DNA of 64,000 nucleotides from RGEC01 sp964626685 (GTDB taxonomy: Bacteria; Bacteroidota; Bacteroidia; NS11-12g; UBA955). This document shows, in pieces, positions 7,676 to 15,692 of this stretch. A model generated the notes under the pieces. That model saw only the letters and a list, made by a program, of their open reading frames with translations. It made no database searches and was not told where the DNA came from. The stretch covers positions 62,001 through 126,000 of the forward strand of contig CAZVJY010000006.1 of the NCBI GenBank assembly GCA_964626685.1, read 5' to 3'. Within the stretch, counting starts at the first letter, position 1. Every line of letters begins with the position of its first letter. A program made the translations under genes and the position numbers.

Positions 7676-9346
7676 ATGCTTGCAAGGATTTTCCTGTCTC
7701 TGCTGTTTTGTTTTGGATTACAGGCCCACGCTCAGTATATCGTTTACGAGCCTGGCAGCTGGCAGGAGCTGCAATTAATCATCACCCAGGATGGTGGCAA
7801 CAGCCTGCGTTTTAATCCACGGGTGTGGAGTTTTAATCAGGATACGGCATTGACCAATCGAGGTGTGGCTTTCAGGCCTTATTTCAGGGTTGATAATCCT
7901 GAGTCTGAAAACCGATTTGTTGAAGTCAAGAAAATGCAGCATTTAGGGAGAAACCGTCTTTTTAGCCGCAAAGGGATGTTTTACAGCTGGCAGGATGTGA
8001 ATGAAAAAGGGAAGTCCACTTTTATTATCAATCCTGTGCTGAATTTGCAGGCAGGCAGCGGTTTTGATGGTGTGTTCAACCAGAATGGCCGCGGGGTGGA
8101 GGTGCGTGGAAATATTCAGCAGAAAGTGGCATTTTATAGCCGCGTTGTAGAGAACCAGAGCTACTTTCCGCAGTTTGTTAACCGCTACCGCGATTCTTTG
8201 GGCGTGGTTCCCGGACTGGGCTGGTGGAAAGGCGCCGGACAAAACGGGGGTGTTGCTTCATCTCAAACCGATTACCTGCAATCCGTGGGATACATCTCAG
8301 CTGCATTGCTGAATGATGTGACAGCCAAAAACCATATTGTAATGAGCGCAGGCCACGACCGTTTTTTTGTTGGCCAGGGCATTCGCAGCCTTATCCTGAG
8401 CAACTATGCCGCACCATTTGGTTTTGTGCGCTTAAATACGTCAATAGGGCCATTTAAATATCAAAATCTGTATGGTCAGTTGAATGGATTTACCCCTTTG
8501 CTCGGAAATACCCTGTTGCCCAAAAAGTACTTTGCCCTGCACCGAGGCAGTTTAACCTTTGCCAATCCGTTTCAGAAACTGGAACTGGGCTTTTCCGAAA
8601 TGATTATTCACAACCGGCCCCAGGGTGGTTTTGATCTGGACTACCTGAACCCGATGATTTTTTACCGCTCTGTAGAAGCCAATGCCGGCAGTGCCGACAA
8701 TGCCCTGATGGCGTTTGACTTTACGTACAGTTTGCCCTACCGCTGGAGGTTTTACGGACAAGGCGTGATTGATGAATTTAAACTCAATAAGCTGAAACAA
8801 GGCGGCTGGTGGGGCAATAAATTTGGCTGGCAGCTAGGCCTGATGCGGATTTTAAGAACCCCAAAATTCAATGGATTGCTGCAGGCTGAATACAACACCG
8901 TTCGTCCTTATACTTTCTCACATTCCGATGTGCTGAACAGCTATACGCATTACAACCAGCCCTTGGCGCACCCGCTGGGCAGCAATTTCAGGGAGTGGAG
9001 TTTCAAAGGGTTTTTCCAGCCCAAAGCGCTGCCCAATTTGAGGATTCATGCGCTGGCCATGCTGGCCAAACAAGGCAACGACCCCTGGCTGAATGGTCCT
9101 AATTTTGGAAGCAATCCCCGCCGCGACAATGATGTGAGGGTAGGAGATGAGGGCATCAAAATGCTGCAGGGAGAAATGTCAGAGATTCGGTCTTTTAAGC
9201 TGGATATTACCTACATGGTTTATCACAATGTGAATATTGATGTGAGCTGGCTGCACAGAAATCAAAGCGGCTGGCAGGCTTCAAACGGTAACTGGTTTAA
9301 TCTGGGTCTTCGCTGGAATTTTGAGCCGGTGCAGCATTTGTATTAA
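7676..9346 (+). CDS. Wzi-like outer-membrane capsule assembly protein
   Basis: 556 residues with a signal peptide (MLARIFLSLLFCFGLQAHAQ) and then alternating hydrophobic and polar strands rich in aromatic residues, as in an 18-strand Wzi-type barrel. The segment FDLDYLNPMIFYRSVEAN near residue 317 and GSADNALMAFDF just after it match the conserved core of Bacteroidota capsule-assembly Wzi proteins. In E. coli, Wzi tethers group 1 capsule at the cell surface; no capsule export genes are adjacent, so the substrate is open. The -7 box TATGTTTG (7664-7671) ends four bases before the ATG. The last 50 bases overlap recF on the other strand. Confidence 0.8.
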   Translation: MLARIFLSLLFCFGLQAHAQYIVYEPGSWQELQLIITQDGGNSLRFNPRVWSFNQDTALTNRGVAFRPYFRVDNPESENRFVEVKKMQHLGRNRLFSRKGMFYSWQDVNEKGKSTFIINPVLNLQAGSGFDGVFNQNGRGVEVRGNIQQKVAFYSRVVENQSYFPQFVNRYRDSLGVVPGLGWWKGAGQNGGVASSQTDYLQSVGYISAALLNDVTAKNHIVMSAGHDRFFVGQGIRSLILSNYAAPFGFVRLNTSIGPFKYQNLYGQLNGFTPLLGNTLLPKKYFALHRGSLTFANPFQKLELGFSEMIIHNRPQGGFDLDYLNPMIFYRSVEANAGSADNALMAFDFTYSLPYRWRFYGQGVIDEFKLNKLKQGGWWGNKFGWQLGLMRILRTPKFNGLLQAEYNTVRPYTFSHSDVLNSYTHYNQPLAHPLGSNFREWSFKGFFQPKALPNLRIHALAMLAKQGNDPWLNGPNFGSNPRRDNDVRVGDEGIKMLQGEMSEIRSFKLDITYMVYHNVNIDVSWLHRNQSGWQASNGNWFNLGLRWNFEPVQHLY

Positions 9347-10424
9347 CACTGTTTTCAAGCGAAAAATACTGTTTCTCCACAGTCAAACCCTCCAAGTGCC
9401 CTTTCACCCGCTCTGCGTGGGTGTCTGTAATGATGATTTGCCCGAAATAGTCCTGTGCCACCAGCTCCATGAGTTTTCCGGCCCGGCTTCCGTCAATTTT
9501 CTCAAAAATATCATCCAGTAGCAGAATAGGTTTCCGTTCCGTTTTTTCCAGGAAATACTTATACTGTGCCAGTTTCAGGGCAATGACAAAACTCTTGATT
9601 TGCCCCTGAGAGCCGTATTTTTTCAGGGGATAATCGCTGAGCAAAAACTCCAGGTCGTCTTTGTGTGTGCCGCTGCCGGTGCGCTGTATTACCCTGTCGC
9701 GGTCACGGCCCAGATACAACAGGTCTTTCAATGGTTTTTCATTCAGTTCACTTACATACAGCAATCCCGGATTTTCGGTGTCTCCACTTAAAAAGCGGTA
9801 AAAATCCTGAAAATAGGGGGTGAATTCAGCGATGAATTCCCTGCGTTTTTCAAAAATGCGCTGTCCGGTTTCTGCCATGCGGTCATCGTAGGTTTCCAGC
9901 AAAACAGGGTCTATGGGACGGCCTTCAGCCTGCTTCAGAAATGCATTGCGCTGATCAAGGAGTTTTTTGTACAAACTCAGTTTCTCCAGGTATGATCGGT
10001 CGGTCTGGCTGATGGTAAAATCAATAAATCGTCTTCGTTCCTCACTTCCTTCCAGCACAAGTGAAATGTCATAAGGCGTAATAAACACTGTTTGTATGAT
10101 GCCAATATGATCAAGCAGCCGAGGATATACTTTTCCGTTTTTCTTTAGCGTTTTTTTACCCTTGCCAAAATTCACCAAAATTTCCGTTTGGGTTTCACTT
10201 TCAAAAAATCCATGTATGCTGAAGAATTCCTGTCCGTGCAGGATTAGCTGCTGATCGATACCGTTAAAAAAACTCTTGGTATTGGCAAGGTAGTATACAG
10301 CATCCAAAATGTTGGTTTTTCCGCTGCCATTGGGGCCGGTAATGCAATTGATGCCGTCGCAAAACTGCAGGTGCTGTTCTTCGTGGTTCTTGAAATAAAA
10401 GAGTTGCAGCCTGCCGATGTGCAT
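9297..10424 (-). CDS. recF: DNA replication and repair protein RecF
   Basis: 375 residues: an SMC-like ATPase head with Walker A GPNGSGKT at residues 30-37, the RecF start IGRLQLFYFKNHEE, the signature-like GSQGQIKSFVIALKLAQ and Walker B ILLLDDIFEKID. RecF loads RecA at single-stranded gaps with RecO and RecR. The last roughly 20 residues (Asn, Ala and Ser rich, acidic end) look like an extension beyond the normal RecF end; they are encoded opposite the 3' end of the Wzi gene (50-base overlap). A perfect -7 box TAACTTTG (10429-10436, minus strand) ends four bases before the ATG. dnaN and gyrB are not adjacent, unlike the classical arrangement. Confidence 0.94.
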   Translation of the reverse strand: MHIGRLQLFYFKNHEEQHLQFCDGINCITGPNGSGKTNILDAVYYLANTKSFFNGIDQQLILHGQEFFSIHGFFESETQTEILVNFGKGKKTLKKNGKVYPRLLDHIGIIQTVFITPYDISLVLEGSEERRRFIDFTISQTDRSYLEKLSLYKKLLDQRNAFLKQAEGRPIDPVLLETYDDRMAETGQRIFEKRREFIAEFTPYFQDFYRFLSGDTENPGLLYVSELNEKPLKDLLYLGRDRDRVIQRTGSGTHKDDLEFLLSDYPLKKYGSQGQIKSFVIALKLAQYKYFLEKTERKPILLLDDIFEKIDGSRAGKLMELVAQDYFGQIIITDTHAERVKGHLEGLTVEKQYFSLENSVNTNAAPAQNSSEDPD

Positions 10425-10527
10425 ACCGCAAAGTTAGTTTTTTTAACGGGTTGTGGCAGGATGAATTCACCGCAATTAAACAAATCATCTGCAGAAAATG
10501 CGGGTTATCTGCCAATAACGATTAGTT

Positions 10528-11790
10528 TTGTGTATCCATCCGTCAGAACTACATACCGATTTATTGATTGTGGGGGGCGGGGCCGCAGGCTATTTTGCCG
10601 CCATTCATGCCAAAACAGCCAAGCCGGCCAAAAAGGTACTCATCATTGAAAAATCGAACAAAGTGCTGGCCAAAGTTGCTATCAGCGGTGGCGGACGTTG
10701 CAATGTTACGCACAACGAGCCCGATCTGACAGCCATTCTGGAACATTATCCCCGTGGTCGTGGCCTGCTGAAATGGGCGCTGCGTAAATGGGGCGTAACC
10801 AATACCATACGCTGGTTTGAACGTCATGGTGTTCCCCTGAAAACCGAAGAAGACGGAAGGATGTTTCCGGTAACGGATGATTCAGCCACCGTGGTGGATT
10901 GTTTGCTGAATGAAGCGGAAAAACTGGGTGTGGAGTGCTTGACGGGAACCGGCCTAAAATCATTTGAGCCCATTGTACCAAAAGGATTTCGGGTGCTGAC
11001 CGAAAAAGGGAAGGTAATCATTACCAAAACCCTGATTTTGGCCTGCGGTGGCTTCCCCAAGCTCAGCCAATTTGATTTTATTACCGAACATGGAATTGAA
11101 GTTACCGAGCCTGTTCCATCCTTGTTTACATTCAATATTCCGGACAAAGAACTGCACGCACTCATGGGTGTTAGCGTTCCGGGCTGTAAGGTGCGTGTGG
11201 CTGGTTTGGATTCCGGGCCCGAAAAGGGCTGGTTTTCTGGACCTGTGCTCATTACACACTGGGGCCTGAGTGGTCCGGCGGTGTTGAAGGCATCCGCATT
11301 TTTGGCGCGAGAATTACATGCTGCAAACTACGCAGTGAATGTGATGGTAGACTGGACTGGAATGGGAGAGGAGAAGGCACGCAGCCTTTGGGATTCTGAT
11401 TTGCTGATGAATGCGGCCAAAAAGATTGGAAACACCAATCCTTTTCACTTTCCTGCACGTCTGTGGAGCCTGTTGTTGCAGCGTTTTGGGGTGAATGAAA
11501 ACATGGTGGTGCGCGATTTGTCCAAGCAGGATAAAAACCGTTTGCTGGAAAACTGCATTCGCAGTCCGTTTGTGGTAAAGGGTAAAACCACGTTTAAAGA
11601 GGAATTTGTAACAGCCGGCGGCGTAGCCATTGCTGAAATTGACAAGGATACCATGGAATGCAGGAAAATGCCCGGACTTTTCTTTGCCGGCGAAATCATT
11701 GACATGGATGGCGTAACAGGTGGATTCAATTTTCAGGCGGCCTGGAGCACAGGCTATCTGGCAGGTGTGCGCGCCATCGAAAAATCCTGA
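10528..11790 (+). CDS. HI0933-family flavoprotein (NAD(P)/FAD-dependent oxidoreductase, YhiN/BaiN type)
   Basis: About 420 residues. The FAD dinucleotide fold starts with LLIVGGGAAGYFAAIHA, followed by the family hallmark SGGGRCNVTH near residue 50; the C-terminal FAGEIIDMDGVTGGFNFQ closes the FAD site. The physiological substrate of the family is unknown. The start is uncertain: the only in-frame near-start codon (TTG, 10528) lies inside a perfect -7 box (TAGTTTTG, 10523-10530) and an in-frame stop (TAA) ends at 10518, so if that promoter is real the true start is a rarer codon just downstream. Divergent from recF with a gap of about 100 bases. Confidence 0.85.
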   Translation: MCIHPSELHTDLLIVGGGAAGYFAAIHAKTAKPAKKVLIIEKSNKVLAKVAISGGGRCNVTHNEPDLTAILEHYPRGRGLLKWALRKWGVTNTIRWFERHGVPLKTEEDGRMFPVTDDSATVVDCLLNEAEKLGVECLTGTGLKSFEPIVPKGFRVLTEKGKVIITKTLILACGGFPKLSQFDFITEHGIEVTEPVPSLFTFNIPDKELHALMGVSVPGCKVRVAGLDSGPEKGWFSGPVLITHWGLSGPAVLKASAFLARELHAANYAVNVMVDWTGMGEEKARSLWDSDLLMNAAKKIGNTNPFHFPARLWSLLLQRFGVNENMVVRDLSKQDKNRLLENCIRSPFVVKGKTTFKEEFVTAGGVAIAEIDKDTMECRKMPGLFFAGEIIDMDGVTGGFNFQAAWSTGYLAGVRAIEKS

Positions 11791-11799
11791 CCGAATTTA

Positions 11800-14721
11800 T
11801 TACTCAATTTTGCTTTTTTCTTCTGCATCTTTGAGAAGCTTATCGGCTTTCTCTGCGGCCTCTTTTTCTGTCCTATCCGCATTTTTATCAGCCTCACCCT
11901 GAACCTGAGCAGCCTTTTTGGCGGTTTCATCTTCCGTTTGGCGTGCCCTTAGGTTGAATTCCCCTCTGGCGGCTTCGGCTTTTTTACGGCCTTCTTCCCG
12001 CACTTTGTCTGCGGCTTTTTTGGCAACTGCTTTTTGCAAGGGATCGGTGGCTTTGGCTTCAATAGCTGCGGCCTGCTTTTGAGCTTCAGCATTGATTTTC
12101 TCTGCGGCTTTTTCGCCTTCCTGCCTGATTTGATTGGCTCTCAGTTGTCCTTCTCCGTTGAGTTGCGCCGCCCGTTTTTTACCCTCTTCGCGCAGCTGCG
12201 TTGCCTTTTTTGCCGCTTCGCTTTTCAGTAGCTCTCCTTTTTCCCTTGCCAGTTTCAAGGCTTCTGCACGTTTTTTCTCCAGTGCCGCTGTGGCCGCATC
12301 TTTCATGTTTTCTTTCATCGATTTGGCAAAGCCTTTCAGTGAAACCGAAACAGTGGGCTTAGTGATGGTTCCGCCGATGCGTATATCCACAGGAATTTCA
12401 TTCTGCATTTTTGCATTCAGCCCAGTTTTTTTGTTCCATTCCTGCAACAGTGCATTACCCGCACCCATATTTTTAGCAGGCATTTTAAGCCACCCTCCGT
12501 AGGAAATGGTCTGATCCAGTTTGGTTTTTCCGGAGAGTTTCATCGTGCCGCCATCGGGCAGGGTCAGTTTGATGCTATCCAGCAGTTCAAAAGCGCCGTC
12601 GTGGATGCGGAAATTTAACTTCTGGGGTTTGATGTTCAGCCTGTCAAGTACAGTTGTATTAAGTTGATTGCCGAGTTGTTTCAGGAAATCCGTGCTCTGA
12701 ATACCGGACTGGCTAAGGGATAGCTTACCGGTAAGATTCAGATCCTTGTAATCGGGCTGCATTTTGCTGTCCAAAGAACTGCTCACCTCAATTCCTGCAT
12801 CAAATAAGCCTTCCAGCTTGCTGAAGATGGGCGCGTATTTCTGTATAATTGGGAAACTGGCCGCGGTGGTTGAGGGTGTAAAGCCCGTTGCAGTGGTTTT
12901 TATTTCCGTTGTAGGATGTTTCACATTACGGCTATCGTATTTTCCATTCAGCACAATATGTCCGCCCAGCATATCCGCTTTTAGGTTATTTAAATTAAGG
13001 ATGCCTTCTTTGGCATCCACATTGCCGGAAACATCTGTGAGAACATACTTTTCATAGGTCAGTTTTCCGATGCTTGCATCCAGCTGCAAATTCAGGTTGC
13101 CAGGTATCTCAATCACACGGAGTTCGCTGCTTTCAGTGGTAGTGTTGGCAGTTTCGGACTCCGTCATCAGGCTGTTGATGTTGATGTTGTTGCTCTTGAA
13201 TGCCAGTGTGCCTTGCAGCGTTTCATCATTAAACAGATATCCCGGCAGTTGATTCAGGGTTCCTTTCACATCAAAATCATTGCCTTGCCAGTTGCCTGTG
13301 CACACCGGCATGTTAATCTTCTGCGGTGTAAACTGCAGTACAAAATCCTGAAGCTGTGCGGTTTCCTTTGCTGTTTTCCAAATGAGATTTTTAATGTTCA
13401 GGTTTCCTCCTGCTTCCAGGTTTTGCATTCGTGATGTACCCAACTGGCTGTAGTGTCCTATCATGGAGAAATCAGCATCGATGAGCCCCGCGAGTTCGGT
13501 GACCTTTTCCAGTGGCAGCAGGTTTTTGATTTTTCCGAGATCTATGTTGCCTTTTGCTTTCGCATCGATAAATGGATTGCTTACGGGTGTTTTCAGCAGG
13601 CATCTTGCCGAAAAAGGAGCGCCGGCCATGCTCAGCTGCAGTTTTTTTAGGTTGATTATGCTGTTGTCGGGCTCCCCGTCGGGATTGGAGAAGGCAAAAT
13701 CTACCTGAACATTATCAACAGATTGCGGTAGCTCCGGATATTTAAAAGCACCATTGATAACCTTCAGTGCCATTTCGGTCCTGGGCATTTTGTCATCGGT
13801 CATTTTGCCTTTCATAGATCCCTGTATGGCCATTTCTCCTGTAGCGTCAATTTTGCCAAAATCCTTGCTATACATTCCCGGCACGATACTCAGGAAATTT
13901 TTAAAGGTGTTTTGCAAGGCCTTGAAAGATATGTCCATTTCCATGTCTTCATCGTTCAGTTCCACAAAACCATCGCTTTGAATATCCAGTTCATTCAATC
14001 GGGCTTTGGCTTTCTTGAAGCTGAATTTCATCGCTTTCATGTTCATACTTAGGTCGGCATCAATACGGGTTTTAATGCTCTGCAGCCATGCCATGCCACC
14101 GTATTCCAGGGTTAGTGCGTCAGATTCAGTACGGGTTTTCAGGGTAAACTCATCCTGAGTGAAATCGCCGGAGCTTTGGTGGTTCAGCCCGCTTAGGCGG
14201 GTGTGGAAATCCAGGCTTCGGTCGTTGTAATCGAGGTAGGCATTTTCAATGACAAGCGATTTTAGCGATAGTTTAAAACCCTTGCCGGTGGTGTCGGTGA
14301 CTACCTTTTTTGTGGTGTCGACTTTTGCTATATCCCAGTTGGCCCGGCCGCTTTTTAGTGTTTGCAGGAAAATCCTGGGGTTTTCCAAACCCACTTTGCG
14401 CAGCTCTATGGGGCCGTTGCCCATCACGCTCATTAAATCCAGGGTAAGGGACAAATTGGGGATATTCGCCAGGGTATCACCCGCAAAGCTGTCTTTGCCG
14501 ATAATTTGCAGGTTGTTTATGCTAAGCGATAAATTCGGAAAGCTGCGAATCAGTCCAAGGCTGATATCTTCGTCAAAAGAAACCTGTGCATTCACCTGCT
14601 CGTTTACGGCTTTCTTAATGGCTTTCAGGGCAGGACCCTTCAGGAAAAACGGGATGATGAGTAACAACAAGAATATGATCCCCAGGGTTATACCAGTGCA
14701 TTTCAGAATTCTCTTTTGCAT
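11800..14721 (-). CDS. AsmA-like family protein with hendecad-repeat C-terminus
   Basis: 973 residues from the ATG at 14721. An in-frame ATG at 14769 is rejected because the -7 box TATTTTTG (14744-14751, minus strand) lies downstream of it. Order: one membrane anchor (about residues 8-26, ending FFLKG), an AsmA N-terminal domain, a long beta-rich middle with repeated layer segments (VENAYLDYND; FTLKTRTESDALTLEYGGMA), an AsmA_2-type C-terminal region ending in VDIRIGGTITKPTVSVSLKG, then a highly charged tail at about 835-973. AsmA-like proteins are anchored in the inner membrane and are thought to carry phospholipid across the periplasm. The charged tail is not part of the usual family. A hairpin (14727-14742) lies between promoter and start. 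Confidence 0.85.
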   Translation of the reverse strand: MQKRILKCTGITLGIIFLLLLIIPFFLKGPALKAIKKAVNEQVNAQVSFDEDISLGLIRSFPNLSLSINNLQIIGKDSFAGDTLANIPNLSLTLDLMSVMGNGPIELRKVGLENPRIFLQTLKSGRANWDIAKVDTTKKVVTDTTGKGFKLSLKSLVIENAYLDYNDRSLDFHTRLSGLNHQSSGDFTQDEFTLKTRTESDALTLEYGGMAWLQSIKTRIDADLSMNMKAMKFSFKKAKARLNELDIQSDGFVELNDEDMEMDISFKALQNTFKNFLSIVPGMYSKDFGKIDATGEMAIQGSMKGKMTDDKMPRTEMALKVINGAFKYPELPQSVDNVQVDFAFSNPDGEPDNSIINLKKLQLSMAGAPFSARCLLKTPVSNPFIDAKAKGNIDLGKIKNLLPLEKVTELAGLIDADFSMIGHYSQLGTSRMQNLEAGGNLNIKNLIWKTAKETAQLQDFVLQFTPQKINMPVCTGNWQGNDFDVKGTLNQLPGYLFNDETLQGTLAFKSNNININSLMTESETANTTTESSELRVIEIPGNLNLQLDASIGKLTYEKYVLTDVSGNVDAKEGILNLNNLKADMLGGHIVLNGKYDSRNVKHPTTEIKTTATGFTPSTTAASFPIIQKYAPIFSKLEGLFDAGIEVSSSLDSKMQPDYKDLNLTGKLSLSQSGIQSTDFLKQLGNQLNTTVLDRLNIKPQKLNFRIHDGAFELLDSIKLTLPDGGTMKLSGKTKLDQTISYGGWLKMPAKNMGAGNALLQEWNKKTGLNAKMQNEIPVDIRIGGTITKPTVSVSLKGFAKSMKENMKDAATAALEKKRAEALKLAREKGELLKSEAAKKATQLREEGKKRAAQLNGEGQLRANQIRQEGEKAAEKINAEAQKQAAAIEAKATDPLQKAVAKKAADKVREEGRKKAEAARGEFNLRARQTEDETAKKAAQVQGEADKNADRTEKEAAEKADKLLKDAEEKSKIE
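11803..12219 (-). repeat. Eleven-residue (hendecad) repeats encoded at the AsmA-like C-terminus
   Basis: Residues 835-889 are five consecutive 11-mers and residues 910-973 five more plus a partial one, each fitting E-(A/G)-x3-A-x2-(L/I/V/T)-x2, for example EAAKKATQLRE, EGKKRAAQLNG, EGQLRANQIRQ, ETAKKAAQVQG and EAAEKADKLLK (some, such as EGRKKAEAARG, are imperfect). A 20-residue linker (890-909) separates the blocks. The periodicity predicts a right-handed coiled coil or an amphipathic helix lying on a membrane. Confidence 0.85.
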
Positions 14722-14726
14722 TTTCA

Positions 14727-14751
14727 GGTAAACGTATTTACCGCAAAAATA
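14727..14751 (-). promoter_or_regulatory. -7 box and 5' leader hairpin of the AsmA-like gene
   Basis: On the minus strand TATTTTTG (14751-14744) is followed by GGTAAA, four bases, TTTACC (14742-14727), then the ATG at 14721. The inverted repeat would occupy almost the whole short leader and may be an operator or a translation-blocking hairpin. Confidence 0.4.
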
Positions 14752-14801
14752 GTGCGAAATGGAAGCCATGTATAGATGAACTGATGTAGATTTGCGACAG
14801 A

Positions 14802-15692
14802 ATGGACATCTACTGGTGGGAACAAGCCATGGTGATTGTTTCGGTGCCCGTGTATACGGTTACCATATTGGCTGAAATTATAGCAAGTACTTATCTGAAA
14901 AGAGAACTTTACACCACAAAAGATACCCTCAATAATTTTCTGATGACCGGCATGAATATCCTCCTGGATACGTTCATGCGCGGGGCATTTCTGTTCATGA
15001 TGAGCTGGTCGTTTCCCAACCGCATTTTTAATTGGAGCGAGCATGGAGTGCTCTATTGGATACTTGCCATCGTGCTGACTGATCTGGTGTACTGGTTTGT
15101 GCACTGGATGAGCCACATGGTTCGGTTTTTCTGGGCTGTACATACCGTTCATCACAGTAGCGAGAAATACAACATCACCGTGGGTTTTCGCAGTTCGGTG
15201 TTTGAGCCATTGTATCGTTTTTTGTTCTTTGTTCCTTTGGGTTTTTTGGGTTTCGAGGCCGCTGATATCGTACTCGCATTTGCCATACAGCAGTTGTATG
15301 GTTCCATCATTCACACAGAGCTTATTCGCCGCATTCCGGTTTGGGATTGGCTATTTGTAAGTCCCAGCCACCATGCAGTGCACCACGCCAGCAATCCACG
15401 CTACCTAGATAAAAACATGGGCATGATTTTAATTGTGTGGGATAAAATTTTCGGAACTTTTGAGCCAGAAGATGAGAAGTACGATAAAATTAAATACGGA
15501 TTAACCTCCAATCTCAATACCTACAATCCGGGAACTATTCTGTTTGTGGAATGGAAACAGATGTGGCATGATGTGAAAAAGGCACCTGGGTTGCGCAACA
15601 AATTTATGTATGTTTTTGGTCCCCCTGGCTGGAGCCACGATGGAAGCCGCAAAACCAGTCATCAGATGAGGTTGGAAGAGCAACGTCAGTGA
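14802..15692 (+). CDS. Fatty acid hydroxylase / sterol desaturase family di-iron membrane protein
   Basis: 296 residues with four or five membrane segments and the histidine clusters of the superfamily: HWMSH near residue 104, HTVHHSS near 115-121, and HHAVHH near 190, which together would bind two iron atoms in the cytoplasm. Members hydroxylate or desaturate fatty acids, carotenoids or sterol-like lipids with O2; Bacteroidota copies often act on carotenoids or ornithine/sphingolipid chains, so the substrate is unclear. The -7 box TAGATTTG (14787-14794) ends seven bases before the ATG. The 3' end overlaps the transporter gene on the other strand by seven bases. Confidence 0.88.
   Translation: MDIYWWEQAMVIVSVPVYTVTILAEIIASTYLKRELYTTKDTLNNFLMTGMNILLDTFMRGAFLFMMSWSFPNRIFNWSEHGVLYWILAIVLTDLVYWFVHWMSHMVRFFWAVHTVHHSSEKYNITVGFRSSVFEPLYRFLFFVPLGFLGFEAADIVLAFAIQQLYGSIIHTELIRRIPVWDWLFVSPSHHAVHHASNPRYLDKNMGMILIVWDKIFGTFEPEDEKYDKIKYGLTSNLNTYNPGTILFVEWKQMWHDVKKAPGLRNKFMYVFGPPGWSHDGSRKTSHQMRLEEQRQ

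Noticed and set aside
14722..14769. Longer start for the AsmA-like protein (ATG 14769)
   Set aside because: The -7 box at 14744-14751 would lie inside the coding region, and the extra residues spoil the normal membrane anchor start.
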